Assembly (NCBI RefSeq): GCF_017355205.1
Contig: NZ_JADIJK010000013.1
Location: forward strand, 1-64,000
Direction: 5' to 3'
Origin: Bacillus sp. SD088
GTDB taxonomy: Bacteria > Bacillota > Bacilli > Bacillales > Bacillaceae_C
Length of the DNA stretch: 64,000 bases
The first letter of the stretch is position 1; each line of letters starts with the position of its first letter. Shown here in pieces: positions 42,949-51,147 of the stretch. A program made the position numbers and the translations under genes. The notes under the pieces were generated by a model that was not told where the DNA came from, made no database searches, and saw only the letters and a program-made list of their open reading frames with translations.

Positions 42949-43021
42949 TACTGTCGGATGCAGAAAAATACTGTCGTATAGCGTTGAAATACTGTCGTAT
43001 AATGAAAAATACTCTCGTATA
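42949..43021 (+). repeat. NERD-linked repeat array 2, upstream half (core TACTGTCGTATAG)
   Basis: Four cores at 42949, 42969, 42990 and 43010 (spacing 20, 21, 20): TACTGTCGGATG, TACTGTCGTATA twice, TACTCTCGTATA. A degenerate GATCGATA two periods earlier (near 42912) may be a decayed unit. The array ends 78 bp before the DUF368 gene. Confidence 0.85.
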
Positions 43022-43098
43022 GTAAAACCTTTCAACTTTAAACTTCCCCTATGCTATAATAAAGCGTATGAATTTTAATAGAGGAGATTCTAAAATCG

Positions 43099-43910
43099 AT
43101 GGAGTGGAAAAATATATTTCGCGGCTTTCTTATGGGAACAACGGATTTAATACCAGGTGTGAGTGGGGGGACGGTTGCCTTCGTTCTTGGAATCTATGAT
43201 CGGTTACTGACGGCAATTAGCGGTTTTTTTAGCCGAGATTGGAAAAGGCATATTGGCTTTTTACTCCCGCTTGCACTTGGCATGGGAACAGCATTAATTG
43301 TCCTCAGTAAGGGGATAGATTATTTACTATCGGAGCACAAAGAGCCCACGCAGTTTTTTTCATGGGGCTTGTGTTAGGTGTTTTACCTTATCTTATGAAA
43401 CAGGCAGAAGTGAAAAAGAACTTTTCAGCTAAGCACTATATTATTTTAGTAATCATGGCGTTGCTTCTTGCATCCTTAGGATTTTTCAAAACGCAAGAAA
43501 ATGTAGATCCCATTACGACATTAAACATGTCCACTATGATCGGATTATTTTTTTCAGGTTGGTTAGCGAGTATGGCGATGCTTTTGCCAGGAATTAGCGG
43601 TTCCTTTGTTCTGCTGTTATTAGGTGTGTATTCAACAGCGATCAATGCGCTTTCGACCTTTAATATTCCATTGATTATCACGATTGGAGCTGGGGTGATC
43701 GTTGGTTTTGTGGTGAGTAGTAAAGGGATCCAATATCTACTCTCCCGTTCTTCACATATGACGTATGCAGTCATTATTGGCATGATTATCGGCTCTGTAT
43801 TTGTTATCTATCCAGGCATGGCAAGTGGGACAACCCTTGTCATCAGCATCTTCACTTTTATACTTGGGCTTGGTCTTTCTTTTTCCATTAGTCTAGTGAA
43901 AAAGGCTTGA
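43099..43910 (+). pseudogene. DUF368 membrane protein (undecaprenyl-phosphate transporter PopT-like), frameshifted
   Basis: Two overlapping frames, 43099-43377 and 43362-43910, together encode one DUF368 protein of about 270 residues: GTTDLIPGVSGGTVAFVLGIYD at the start and MLLPGISGSFVLLLLGVY in the second half are its two repeated motifs. The frame breaks at a run of seven T at 43354-43360; with eight T the sequence reads through as EPTQFFFMGLVLGVLPYL. DUF368 proteins have been linked to recycling of undecaprenyl phosphate. Either a sequencing error, a true mutation or slippage at the T-run. GAGGAG precedes the ATG. Confidence 0.85.
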
Positions 43911-43917
43911 TAAACAT

Positions 43918-43937
43918 TTAATCAAATGTTTGATTAA
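43918..43937. promoter_or_regulatory. Perfect palindrome, TetR-operator-like
   Basis: TTAATCAAA-TG-TTTGATTAA: 9-bp arms with 2-bp centre, just after the DUF368 stop and before its terminator. It resembles operators of TetR-family repressors but has no obvious regulator gene beside it. Confidence 0.5.
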
Positions 43938-43950
43938 GAGTAGAATCATA

Positions 43951-43990
43951 AAAAATCCGCTAGTGAGAGGATATCTAGCGGATTTTTTTA
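43951..43990 (+). terminator. Terminator after DUF368 gene
   Basis: AAAATCCGCTAG, loop, CTAGCGGATTTTTTT. Strong. Confidence 0.87.
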
Positions 43991-44058
43991 ATTAAGGAGC
44001 AGGTATTATTTTAGAAAAATCGAAGTTTACCATAGTACTCAATGGGAGGTTTACTCGG

Positions 44059-44979
44059 ATGGATAACCCTTTTCGTTTCAAAAAAAATGAGACTGAAGAA
44101 ATAATCAATCGTTTTGGAGAGGATTTCCACAATAAAGTTTTGAGAGATATTGAAGTTTATACTGATAAGTGGAATTTAACCTCATTTCAGCTCATTCCTT
44201 CATATTCTGCAAACTTAGTTTTTAAATGTTATTCGGAAAGCCTAGGAAATGTCGTACTTAAAATAGGCAATCCATCTTTCGGAGAGATATTTAAAGAATT
44301 TTATGCTCTGTCTGAGTATAACGGCAAGAGATTTTGTAGGGTATTTAAAAATGATATTGAGAATGGTGTCATTCTTGAAGAGTGTGTGCAGCCTGGACAA
44401 CCACTAAGGGCTGAGAAGTCTCTCGATAAAAGACTGGCTATTTTTTGTTCTTTATATAAAGGATTACATATTCCCTCCACTCAAGAGGACATCTATCCGA
44501 CTTATACAGAGTGGGTTGATCGGATAACAGACTATATGAGTAGACGCAACGATTGTCAGGAGCTATATGGGCATATGAAAAAGGCAAGAGAGATATGTTT
44601 ATCGGTTTCTGCCTTGTATTCGCAAAAGGAATTGCTTCACGGAGACTTTCATCACGATAATATTCTACTTGGTAAGGACGGTAAGTATGTAATCATTGAT
44701 CCTAAAGGTGTAATAGGCGATCCTGTTTTTGATGTTCCCCGTTTTATATTAAATGAATTTGATGATGAAAAAGATGCAGCAACATATAAAAAAATAAACC
44801 ATATCATACATTTTTTTGATAAAGAACTTCATATTCCTGAAAAGATTATAAGACAATGCCTATATGTGGAAACTGTTATGGGAGTAAGCTGGTGTATAGA
44901 AGATGGTAAGGAATATACGGATTTTATAAAAGATATTGCTTTGGCAGAATCCATTATGAATGAGAAAATAGCGCTTTGA
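44059..44979 (+). CDS. Aminoglycoside phosphotransferase-like kinase (APH(6)/hydroxyurea kinase group)
   Basis: 306 residues with the protein-kinase-like fold of antibiotic phosphotransferases: catalytic loop LLHGDFHHDNILL (about residue 194), metal-binding IDPKGVIGDPVFDVPRF (about 214), and a Lys in VVLKIGNP for ATP. The D-P-K-G-x-x-G-D-P motif is that of the streptomycin 6-kinase/hydroxyurea phosphotransferase subgroup. GGGAGG precedes the ATG. It may confer aminoglycoside resistance, but chromosomal members often have other small-molecule substrates. Monocistronic. Confidence 0.85.
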   Translation: MDNPFRFKKNETEEIINRFGEDFHNKVLRDIEVYTDKWNLTSFQLIPSYSANLVFKCYSESLGNVVLKIGNPSFGEIFKEFYALSEYNGKRFCRVFKNDIENGVILEECVQPGQPLRAEKSLDKRLAIFCSLYKGLHIPSTQEDIYPTYTEWVDRITDYMSRRNDCQELYGHMKKAREICLSVSALYSQKELLHGDFHHDNILLGKDGKYVIIDPKGVIGDPVFDVPRFILNEFDDEKDAATYKKINHIIHFFDKELHIPEKIIRQCLYVETVMGVSWCIEDGKEYTDFIKDIALAESIMNEKIAL

Positions 44980-44992
44980 TGGACGAAAAGAA

Positions 44993-45025
44993 GTATCCCA
45001 AGCGAATATTCTTCACTTGGGATAT
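44993..45025 (+). terminator. Probable terminator after the APH-like gene
   Basis: ATCCCAAG, 13-nt loop, CTTGGGAT with only a short T-rich tail. Confidence 0.5.
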
Positions 45026-45034
45026 GGTTTAGTT

Positions 45035-45169
45035 TCGTCGCCCAGCGGCTAGCAAACTTTTAGCTTCTTCCTACGATAAGTCAACATCGGCTCATGCTTC
45101 GCCGTGTATCCTTTATCTCGTCAGAAGCTTAAAAAGTTTGTACGTCGCTAAACGGGCGCTTGCGCTTTT
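45035..45169 (+). repeat. Modular intergenic repeat, family B copy 4
   Basis: CGTCGCCCAGCGGCTAGCAAAC to the closing CTAAACGGGCGCTTGCGC. The centre (AAGTCAACATCGG, TCCTTTATCTCGTCAG, AAAAAGTTTGTACG) matches copy 2 closely. The opening CTAGCTCCAG box of the other copies is missing. It lies directly behind lipA. Confidence 0.75.
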
Positions 45170-45175
45170 GTTCTA

Positions 45176-46123
45176 TTAAAAATTAAAATCAACTTCTTGT
45201 TCTTCTTGTTCTTCAACGCCTTTCATATAGTTGATGCGGCGTTGAGCAGCGGCTTGACCTACTTGCTCATCTGCGTGATAGGATGAGCGAACAAGTGGGC
45301 CGGATTCACAATGGCTAAAGCCTTTGGAAAGAGCAATTTCCTTTAATTCTGCGAATTCGTCAGGATGATAATAACGAACCACATTTAAATGCTTTTTCGT
45401 TGGTTGTAGGTATTGGCCAATTGTCATAATATCGACATTGTGAGCACGAAGATCATCCATGGCTTGAATGATTTCTTCTTTGGTTTCACCAAGCCCCACC
45501 ATGATGCTTGATTTTGTTGGTGTTTTTGGAGCAATTTCTTTTACTCGCTGTAGAAGTTGGAGTGAGCGACGATAGGTTGCTTTCGCACGAACCTTTGGTG
45601 TTAAGCGCTCCACGGTTTCGATATTATGGTTGAAAATTTCTGGTTCACTGGACATTAAGGTGTGAAGACTTTCATAATCTCCCTTCATGTCAGATGGTAA
45701 GATTTCAATTGTACATCCAGGATTCTTCCGGCGGATCGCTCTGACGGTTTCGGCAAACACAGCCGCTCCACCATCATTTAAGTCATCACGGGCAACCGCT
45801 GTAACCACGACATGCTTTAAGCCCATAATTTCTACGGAATCAGCGACTCTTTCTGGCTCGCCCCAATCTAGCTCATTTGGAAGTCCCGTTTTGACTGCAC
45901 AAAAACGGCATCCCCTTGTGCACGTATCTCCAAGGATCATAAAGGTAGCTGTTTTTCTCTCACTCCAGCACTCATGAATATTAGGACAACGCGCTTCTTC
46001 ACAGACTGTGTTTAAACGTTGACCGCGCATTAATTTTTTTAAGCCCATATAAGATTCATTCGTATTAATTTTTGTTTTCAACCATTCTGGTTTTCTAATA
46101 TATTCTTGTTTATCGATTGCCAT
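45176..46123 (-). CDS. lipA: Lipoyl synthase
   Basis: 315 residues from the ATG at 46123, with GAAGGTG upstream. A radical-SAM enzyme that inserts two sulfurs into protein-bound octanoyl groups. The auxiliary-cluster cysteines ([12 protein letters not shown]) and the SAM-cluster motif CTRGCRFC are intact, and the C-terminal [13 protein letters not shown] contains the conserved serine. The ATG shares one base with the stop of the octanoyltransferase gene, so octanoylation and sulfur insertion are made from one mRNA. Confidence 0.96.
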   Translation of the reverse strand: MAIDKQEYIRKPEWLKTKINTNESYMGLKKLMRGQRLNTVCEEARCPNIHECWSERKTATFMILGDTCTRGCRFCAVKTGLPNELDWGEPERVADSVEIMGLKHVVVTAVARDDLNDGGAAVFAETVRAIRRKNPGCTIEILPSDMKGDYESLHTLMSSEPEIFNHNIETVERLTPKVRAKATYRRSLQLLQRVKEIAPKTPTKSSIMVGLGETKEEIIQAMDDLRAHNVDIMTIGQYLQPTKKHLNVVRYYHPDEFAELKEIALSKGFSHCESGPLVRSSYHADEQVGQAAAQRRINYMKGVEEQEEQEVDFNF

Positions 46124-46956
46124 TATGCCTGCACCTTCTTTTGAAATTTTAGATTCCATTCATCTGAACGATACTTTGATTCTGCTAGAGCCTGTACTTC
46201 TTCCCATTGGGAGTCACTAAGTTCAAATGGAGTAAACTGTAAGTCCAATCCAGTTTCAAATCCCTTTGTAAATGCAGCAACTGCCTGATCGTATGTAATG
46301 TTTCTTCCGCTCGCTTCATTCATAGAGATGGCCTTATTTGCAAAAGCCTTTCTTTTTCGGGCGCGCATCTCTTCTGTTGAAAAGGCGAATAAATCAAAGA
46401 GCATGTCTTGATCGATTGTAAAAGGTAAGGAACCATGTTGCATCAAAACGCCCATTTTTCTTGTCTGAGCATGGCCAGATATTTTCTTCCCATCGACAAG
46501 CATTTCATAATCGGATGGCCTTTCAAAACAAACAGCAGACCGTTCCTCTATAAAATGATCTTCAGGCATAGAAAACTGCGCTTGGATGCCTAATTCTTTA
46601 AATCCTGCAAAAATGCCTTGGGCCAATGCATGATAGGCTTTCCGAATCGAATCTTCTATATAGGGTTTTCGTTCAGAAACAACAAGGCTGTAAGTACATT
46701 CATCATCATGCAGCACAGCACTTCCTCCAGTTAGACGACGGACAAATTGACACCCGTGTTGTTCAATACCGGGAAAATGAATTGTTCTTTCCTTTTGAAA
46801 ATGACCAATGGATAGAGTGGGCTTTGACCAACCATAGAAACGAAGAACAGGTGGAATCAGATCTTGGCTATGCCAAAGGAGGAGACATTCATCCAATGCC
46901 ATATTGATCGCTGCATCTTGATGTCCAGTATTGATAAGCCCCCAAGTATCTTTCAT
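46123..46956 (-). CDS. lipM: Octanoyltransferase LipM
   Basis: 277 residues from the ATG at 46956 (AGGAG nine bases upstream). Biotin/lipoate A/B ligase fold: [36 protein letters not shown] and [17 protein letters not shown]; the cysteine in SAVCFERPS is the probable acyl-carrying nucleophile. It moves octanoate from ACP to GcvH in Gram-positives. Length matches LipM of B. subtilis. A lipoate-scavenging ligase of the same fold cannot be fully excluded, but coupling to lipA favours LipM. Confidence 0.87.
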   Translation of the reverse strand: MKDTWGLINTGHQDAAINMALDECLLLWHSQDLIPPVLRFYGWSKPTLSIGHFQKERTIHFPGIEQHGCQFVRRLTGGSAVLHDDECTYSLVVSERKPYIEDSIRKAYHALAQGIFAGFKELGIQAQFSMPEDHFIEERSAVCFERPSDYEMLVDGKKISGHAQTRKMGVLMQHGSLPFTIDQDMLFDLFAFSTEEMRARKRKAFANKAISMNEASGRNITYDQAVAAFTKGFETGLDLQFTPFELSDSQWEEVQALAESKYRSDEWNLKFQKKVQA

Positions 46957-47065
46957 TTTGCTCAACTCCTAGATGAATTTAAAAATCATAGAAGGCCATG
47001 GCGTAAGTGATCGTTATCTAGTTTTTTCTATAAAAAATGTCATTCTTTTTTCAAAATACATAAAA

Positions 47066-47096
47066 AGAACTGCATTTTCAAAGAAATGCAGTTCTT
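47066..47096. terminator. Hairpin between tRNA-Pro and lipM
   Basis: AAGAACTGCATTT, loop TCAAAG, AAATGCAGTTCTT: a 13-bp stem, reading as an intrinsic terminator on the minus strand after the tRNA gene. Confidence 0.65.
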
Positions 47097-47254
47097 CATG
47101 AAAATCGTCTAAGACCTCATGTTTCCCACACTTCAGAGGATATCCTATATCTTTATCCCGAATTAACTGGCAGTAAGACCCCCACTGAATGAAGTTTCAC
47201 TTTATCTGCTAGAAGTATGGTAACAAATGTCAATCTAAAAGTACAGTTTTGTGA

Positions 47255-47328
47255 TCGGGATGACAGGAATTGAACCTGCGACCCCTAGCACCCCATGCTA
47301 GTGCTCTACCAAGCTGAGCTACATCCCG
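47255..47328 (-). tRNA. tRNA-Pro (anticodon GGG)
   Basis: On the minus strand the acceptor stem CGGGATG/CATCCCG, the D-arm AGCTCAGCTTGGTAGAGCA, the anticodon stem CTAGC/GCTAG with loop ATGGGGT (anticodon GGG, reading CCC and CCU) and the T-arm GCAGGTTCAATTCCTGT are all complete. The 3-prime CCA is not encoded. It stands alone, between the alarmone synthetase gene and lipM. Confidence 0.96.
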
Positions 47329-47395
47329 ATAATCGTGATACTAGCTCTTATTATAGTAGATGGTCTCTTGGAAAACAATCCCGAAACATTCATTG

Positions 47396-48148
47396 TTATG
47401 AACCGTCTTCAAGACTTCTTTTATACTGATCCAGCACTTTAGGGAGGATATTGGTGATGACGTCTTCTTCTAAGCGGGATAATACGCCATCATCTTCATT
47501 TTCCTTTTTGATAGAGGAAACTTCTTTATGCAATTTCTCCATCTTTTTATCAAGATCTGCCGCAATAAATGCGGTGCTCTGCAGTTCCTTCGCCAGATGT
47601 TCTGGAATTTCCTTATCATACTTATAGTAAATTTTATGTTCAAGGCTTGCCCAAAAGTCCATCGCAATCGTACGAATTTGAATTTCGACATACGTATGCT
47701 CTGTGCGGTCGGTCATATAGATAGGAATTTGGACAATAAGATGTAAGCTTTGATAGCCATTGGGCTTGGGATTTTGAATATAATCCTTGTATTCTATAAC
47801 GGTAATATCCTTTTGTTTGCCTATCATCTCAGCTAAAACATAAATATCTGAAATAAACGAACAAGTAATCCGTACCCCTGCAATGTCGCGAATATTCTCC
47901 TTAATAGCATTGAGGGAAAATGGAAATCCTTTTCGCCTTATTTTATTAAAAATACTTTCGGGAGACTTAACCCGCGATTTTACATGTTCAATCGGGTTGT
48001 AGTCATGAAGATAATTAAATTCATCTGATAATATATTAATTTTTGTATTGATTTCATCACAAGCAAATTGATACGCCATCATAAATCGAGTGAGCTCGAC
48101 TTTCATTTCTTTTACGAGTTGAATATCCAGTATTTGATCTTGTTTCAT
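47396..48148 (-). CDS. Small alarmone synthetase (GTP pyrophosphokinase family)
   Basis: 250 residues with a RelA/SpoT-type synthetase domain only: ESIFNKIRRKGF, DIAGVRITCSFISDIYVLAE, NPKPNGYQSLHLIV and EIQIRTIAMDFWASLEHK. It makes (p)ppGpp from GTP or GDP and ATP. No hydrolase or regulatory domains. About 40 residues longer than RelP/RelQ of B. subtilis, with an acidic, coiled-coil-like C-terminal extension. AAAGGAAG precedes the ATG. Monocistronic. Confidence 0.92.
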   Translation of the reverse strand: MKQDQILDIQLVKEMKVELTRFMMAYQFACDEINTKINILSDEFNYLHDYNPIEHVKSRVKSPESIFNKIRRKGFPFSLNAIKENIRDIAGVRITCSFISDIYVLAEMIGKQKDITVIEYKDYIQNPKPNGYQSLHLIVQIPIYMTDRTEHTYVEIQIRTIAMDFWASLEHKIYYKYDKEIPEHLAKELQSTAFIAADLDKKMEKLHKEVSSIKKENEDDGVLSRLEEDVITNILPKVLDQYKRSLEDGS

Positions 48149-48333
48149 GAAGGTCTTCCTTTCTAGATGATCTTTTTAAAGATCGGATAAGCAAAATGCC
48201 CCCTTATATACTATATCGTACCATAACCAGTAAGATTTTTTTAGTAAATCCAATATCTTCCTTGTCTAGAGATAAGAAAAATTATATACTACATTACAAC
48301 ACTAATGCACTAATTTCGAAGGGAGGTCCCTGG

Positions 48334-48717
48334 ATGCTGTTACACCAAGATGGCTCTAAACCCATTTATGTGCAGATTGCGGAATGGCTTGAAAATGAAA
48401 TCATCGCAGAAACGTTCAAGAGTGATGAAAAAGTATACTCACAATATCAATTGGCAGAAATGTTTACGATTAATCCAGCGACAGCCGCAAAGGGGTTGAA
48501 CATGCTAGTGGATGAGCAAATTTTATATAAAAAACGTGGACTCGGTATGTTTGTAACAAAGAATGCGAAGAAAGCCATATTGAAGAAGCGAAAGAGTGAG
48601 ACATTAACTGGGCTTATTCATGAACTAGTTCTAGAAGCAAAACGATTGGAAGTAGAGGAACGGGACTTATTACAGATGGTTCAAGCGGTCATCAGGGGAG
48701 AGGAGGAGAAGAAGTGA
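48334..48717 (+). CDS. GntR family regulator (YtrA-like)
   Basis: 127 residues from the ATG at 48334, with GGGAGG upstream. N-terminal winged HTH (PIYVQIAEWLENEIIAETFK, QLAEMFTINPATAAKGLNML) and a short C-terminal helix of the YtrA subfamily. Such regulators control the ABC transporter genes they precede; here it overlaps the ATPase gene by four bases. Confidence 0.9.
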   Translation: MLLHQDGSKPIYVQIAEWLENEIIAETFKSDEKVYSQYQLAEMFTINPATAAKGLNMLVDEQILYKKRGLGMFVTKNAKKAILKKRKSETLTGLIHELVLEAKRLEVEERDLLQMVQAVIRGEEEKK

Positions 48718-49625
48718 ATGTGATTGAATGTAAAGAATTAGTGAAAAATTACGGAAGAAAGTCAGTCTTAGAGGATGTAACTTTTACCATAGCAGGAGAG
48801 AAAATCACCGGACTAATCGGTAGAAATGGAGTCGGAAAAACCACGCTGCTAAAAATGATTGCTGGTTTTACCAACGAATCAGCTGGCGAGATCAAAGTGT
48901 TTTCTAGCAGACCTTTTAACAGTTTACTTGTTTCCGCTAATAGCGTTATGATCGACGACCAAATGACTTTTCCACCCTCATTACAATTGGGCGAAATTTT
49001 GCAAGAGGGCGAGCGGTTTTATGACAATTTCAATCTTGAATTAGCGAGGCGATTGCTGGAGTATTTCTCTTTATCAAAAACGGCCTATTATGAGCAGCTT
49101 TCAAAAGGAATGAGAAGTACCTTCAATATGATTTTTGGACTTTCTTCTCGATGTGCCTTAACGATTTACGATGAACCGACGACTGGGATGGATGCTGCGG
49201 TACGTAAGGATTTTTATCGGGCATTGCTTAAGGATTATGTAGCTCATCCACGGACCATTATCCTCTCAAGCCATCATTTGAATGAAATAGAGGACTTGTT
49301 AGAGGATGTGTTGCTGATTCACGAAGGAAAAGTGTTGCAGCATTCATCCATTTCCGACTTGAAGGAATGGGCGATTGGTCTTCAAGGGAAAAAGTCGGCC
49401 ATTGCTCGGTGGACTGAAGGGCAAGAAATCGTGTATGAAAAAGAAATCGGCCCAGGACTTGGATATGCTGTGATCCGGAATAAATGGTCAGAAGACACGA
49501 TTCGTGAAGTAAAGCAGGAAGGACTTGATGTATTGCCTGTGTCAGCGAATGATCTGTGTATTTATTTAACAAACGGAGATAAGGGAGGGATCGATGATGT
49601 CTTTAATCGAAACGAGTCTCTCTGA
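48714..49625 (+). CDS. ABC transporter ATP-binding protein (YtrB-like)
   Basis: 303 residues, GTG start overlapping the regulator stop. Walker A GRNGVGKTT, signature QLSKGMRS, Walker B LTIYDEPTTGMD (a Tyr precedes the DE). The C-terminal 90 residues form a variable domain typical of YtrB-like proteins. Overlaps the permease gene by 32 bases. Confidence 0.9.
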   Translation: MNVIECKELVKNYGRKSVLEDVTFTIAGEKITGLIGRNGVGKTTLLKMIAGFTNESAGEIKVFSSRPFNSLLVSANSVMIDDQMTFPPSLQLGEILQEGERFYDNFNLELARRLLEYFSLSKTAYYEQLSKGMRSTFNMIFGLSSRCALTIYDEPTTGMDAAVRKDFYRALLKDYVAHPRTIILSSHHLNEIEDLLEDVLLIHEGKVLQHSSISDLKEWAIGLQGKKSAIARWTEGQEIVYEKEIGPGLGYAVIRNKWSEDTIREVKQEGLDVLPVSANDLCIYLTNGDKGGIDDVFNRNESL

Positions 49626-50340
49626 AGTTGTTTGGAAACAATTTGTTTTTAAAAGTAAATCCTTTTTTACGACATTTGGCACCCTGGTGATTTTACAAGT
49701 GTTAGCGATATTCTTTTCGTCAGGAGGGAGTGGGTCATCTGGATTCCATGGTAGAGACCTTTCCGTTGAGCTCACCTATTATTCAGGTGATATTGTGGTG
49801 ATATTTACCATTTTATGGACATTTTCTCTAGCGATTTTTACGACCACTAAAGCAGCCCGATACGATGATTATGCCTTTGTCGGAAATCGACTAAGCAGTC
49901 ATTTGGCGAATATCCTATTTCTACTAACAGCAAGCCTTATAGGAGGAATCTCTGCGACCTTATGCGGGTATATTGTGAGGATCCTTGGCTATTATTCTAA
50001 TGAGCTTACGATGGGAGCGGGATTATTTCAGGCACCACTTGATTTTCTCCTCTCTATTGGTGCGATTAGCTTGTATGTTTTCCTGTTTGCTTCATTTGGT
50101 TATGTGCTTGGTATGATCATACAGTTGCATCAAAGCCTTAAGTACATGCTGCCTGTAATCTGTGTAGGAGTATTGATCGCCTCCGTGTCAAGTGGCTATG
50201 ATGAGGAAGTGGGAGCTGTTTTTGGTTTTATTATGAGGGAATCTCACTTTTGGCTCTTTTTATTGAAGGTGTTACTCATCTCTGGCATTTTCTTTGTGGT
50301 AGCTATCCTTCTTTCAAATAAACTGGAGGTGAGGAAATGA
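49594..50340 (+). CDS. ABC transporter permease of the Ytr-like operon
   Basis: 248 residues, six transmembrane segments with a Gly/Ser-rich extracytoplasmic loop after TM1 (SSGGSGSSGFHGRD). AAGGGAGGG precedes the tandem ATGs. No close family recognised beyond ABC-2-type permeases, but its place between the YtrB-like ATPase and the anchored protein downstream makes it the membrane channel of that transporter. Overlaps the next gene by four bases. Confidence 0.8.
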   Translation: MMSLIETSLSEVVWKQFVFKSKSFFTTFGTLVILQVLAIFFSSGGSGSSGFHGRDLSVELTYYSGDIVVIFTILWTFSLAIFTTTKAARYDDYAFVGNRLSSHLANILFLLTASLIGGISATLCGYIVRILGYYSNELTMGAGLFQAPLDFLLSIGAISLYVFLFASFGYVLGMIIQLHQSLKYMLPVICVGVLIASVSSGYDEEVGAVFGFIMRESHFWLFLLKVLLISGIFFVVAILLSNKLEVRK

Positions 50341-51068
50341 GTAATATCATTTTATTAGGGCTGCTCATTCCTCTTTTAGTTATTGGGTTCTTGTATTGGA
50401 AGCTGTTGCGAAATCTAGTAACAGGTAAAGGGGGAATTTTTAAAAATAAAAAGATCGTAACAGCCCTAATCATCATTTATGCGATTGCTCTCATTCTCTC
50501 ACCCTTTATCTACGAACTTTTGCCGAAAACGGGCGAGGAGATTCCAAGGGTGCAGTATAAGAACTTGGAGCAAAAAACGATGGAGCTTGAACAGGCGATC
50601 TATGATGGGAGGCTTGCTGATATTAATCCTGAGTATATTCGAGAAACTTGGCAGCAGCCATATAAGGGAAATGAGTTAAATCTACAACAAACAGTGGAGG
50701 AAACGGTCCCGATTGTTGTAGAAAGAAAACAAGAGAATGATGGCATGATTGAAGGGAAATATATTGCGAGTGTGATCTATCAAGCACTGGATTTCTCTGA
50801 TAAAGTCAGGTCGATTCAATTTAACTTATCAGATGATACTTTAAACCTTGAGGAAGTTGGCGAGTTTTTTGAATTTAAGGGGATCACAGCGGAAAGAGAT
50901 TTGGTTCTCTCGCAATTTACAGAAAGTAGAAATATCTTTGCTGATGGCACAATGAGGCAAGTTCGTTTTATCTACTTACAAATCCCAAAAGATTTGCAGT
51001 TTCAAAAAAATGATGATTTATCCTTCAATTACACGGGTGAAATTGAAGTAAATTATAATGTAGAGTAA
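50337..51068 (+). CDS. Membrane-anchored protein of the Ytr-like operon
   Basis: 243 residues: two transmembrane segments (about 4-22 and 38-58), then an acidic extracytoplasmic domain of about 180 residues rich in beta-strands (SDKVRSIQFNLSDDTLNLEE). No recognised domain. Translationally coupled to the permease (ATGA). Likely an accessory part of the transporter. A structured region follows before the SOD gene. Confidence 0.7.
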   Translation: MSNIILLGLLIPLLVIGFLYWKLLRNLVTGKGGIFKNKKIVTALIIIYAIALILSPFIYELLPKTGEEIPRVQYKNLEQKTMELEQAIYDGRLADINPEYIRETWQQPYKGNELNLQQTVEETVPIVVERKQENDGMIEGKYIASVIYQALDFSDKVRSIQFNLSDDTLNLEEVGEFFEFKGITAERDLVLSQFTESRNIFADGTMRQVRFIYLQIPKDLQFQKNDDLSFNYTGEIEVNYNVE

Positions 51069-51080
51069 GAATAATGAAAG

Positions 51081-51141
51081 ACCTCCTGTTTGAAAAATCC
51101 CCAGTATGGCAATCATGCTAATGATTTTAATAATAGGAGGT
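51081..51141 (+). promoter_or_regulatory. Inverted repeat that would mask the SOD ribosome-binding site
   Basis: ACCTCCT (51081-51087) is perfectly complementary to AGGAGGT (51135-51141), which is the Shine-Dalgarno sequence of the SOD gene; in between, AATCAT-GCTA-ATGATT forms an inner hairpin. The distal arm is followed by TTTTT, so it could also terminate readthrough from the Ytr-like operon. Confidence 0.5.
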
Positions 51142-51147
51142 TTTTCT

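Noticed and set aside
43362-43910. The second DUF368 frame as an independent gene
   Set aside because: It lacks its own ribosome-binding site, and the two frames join into one normal-length DUF368 protein by adding a single T.
44059-44979. The APH-like gene as part of a mobile resistance element
   Set aside because: No insertion sequence, integrase or other resistance gene adjoins it; it sits between ordinary chromosomal genes with its own terminator.
47255-47328. Attachment site or integrated element at the tRNA-Pro gene
   Set aside because: No integrase, no direct repeat of the tRNA 3-prime end and no change in gene content nearby.
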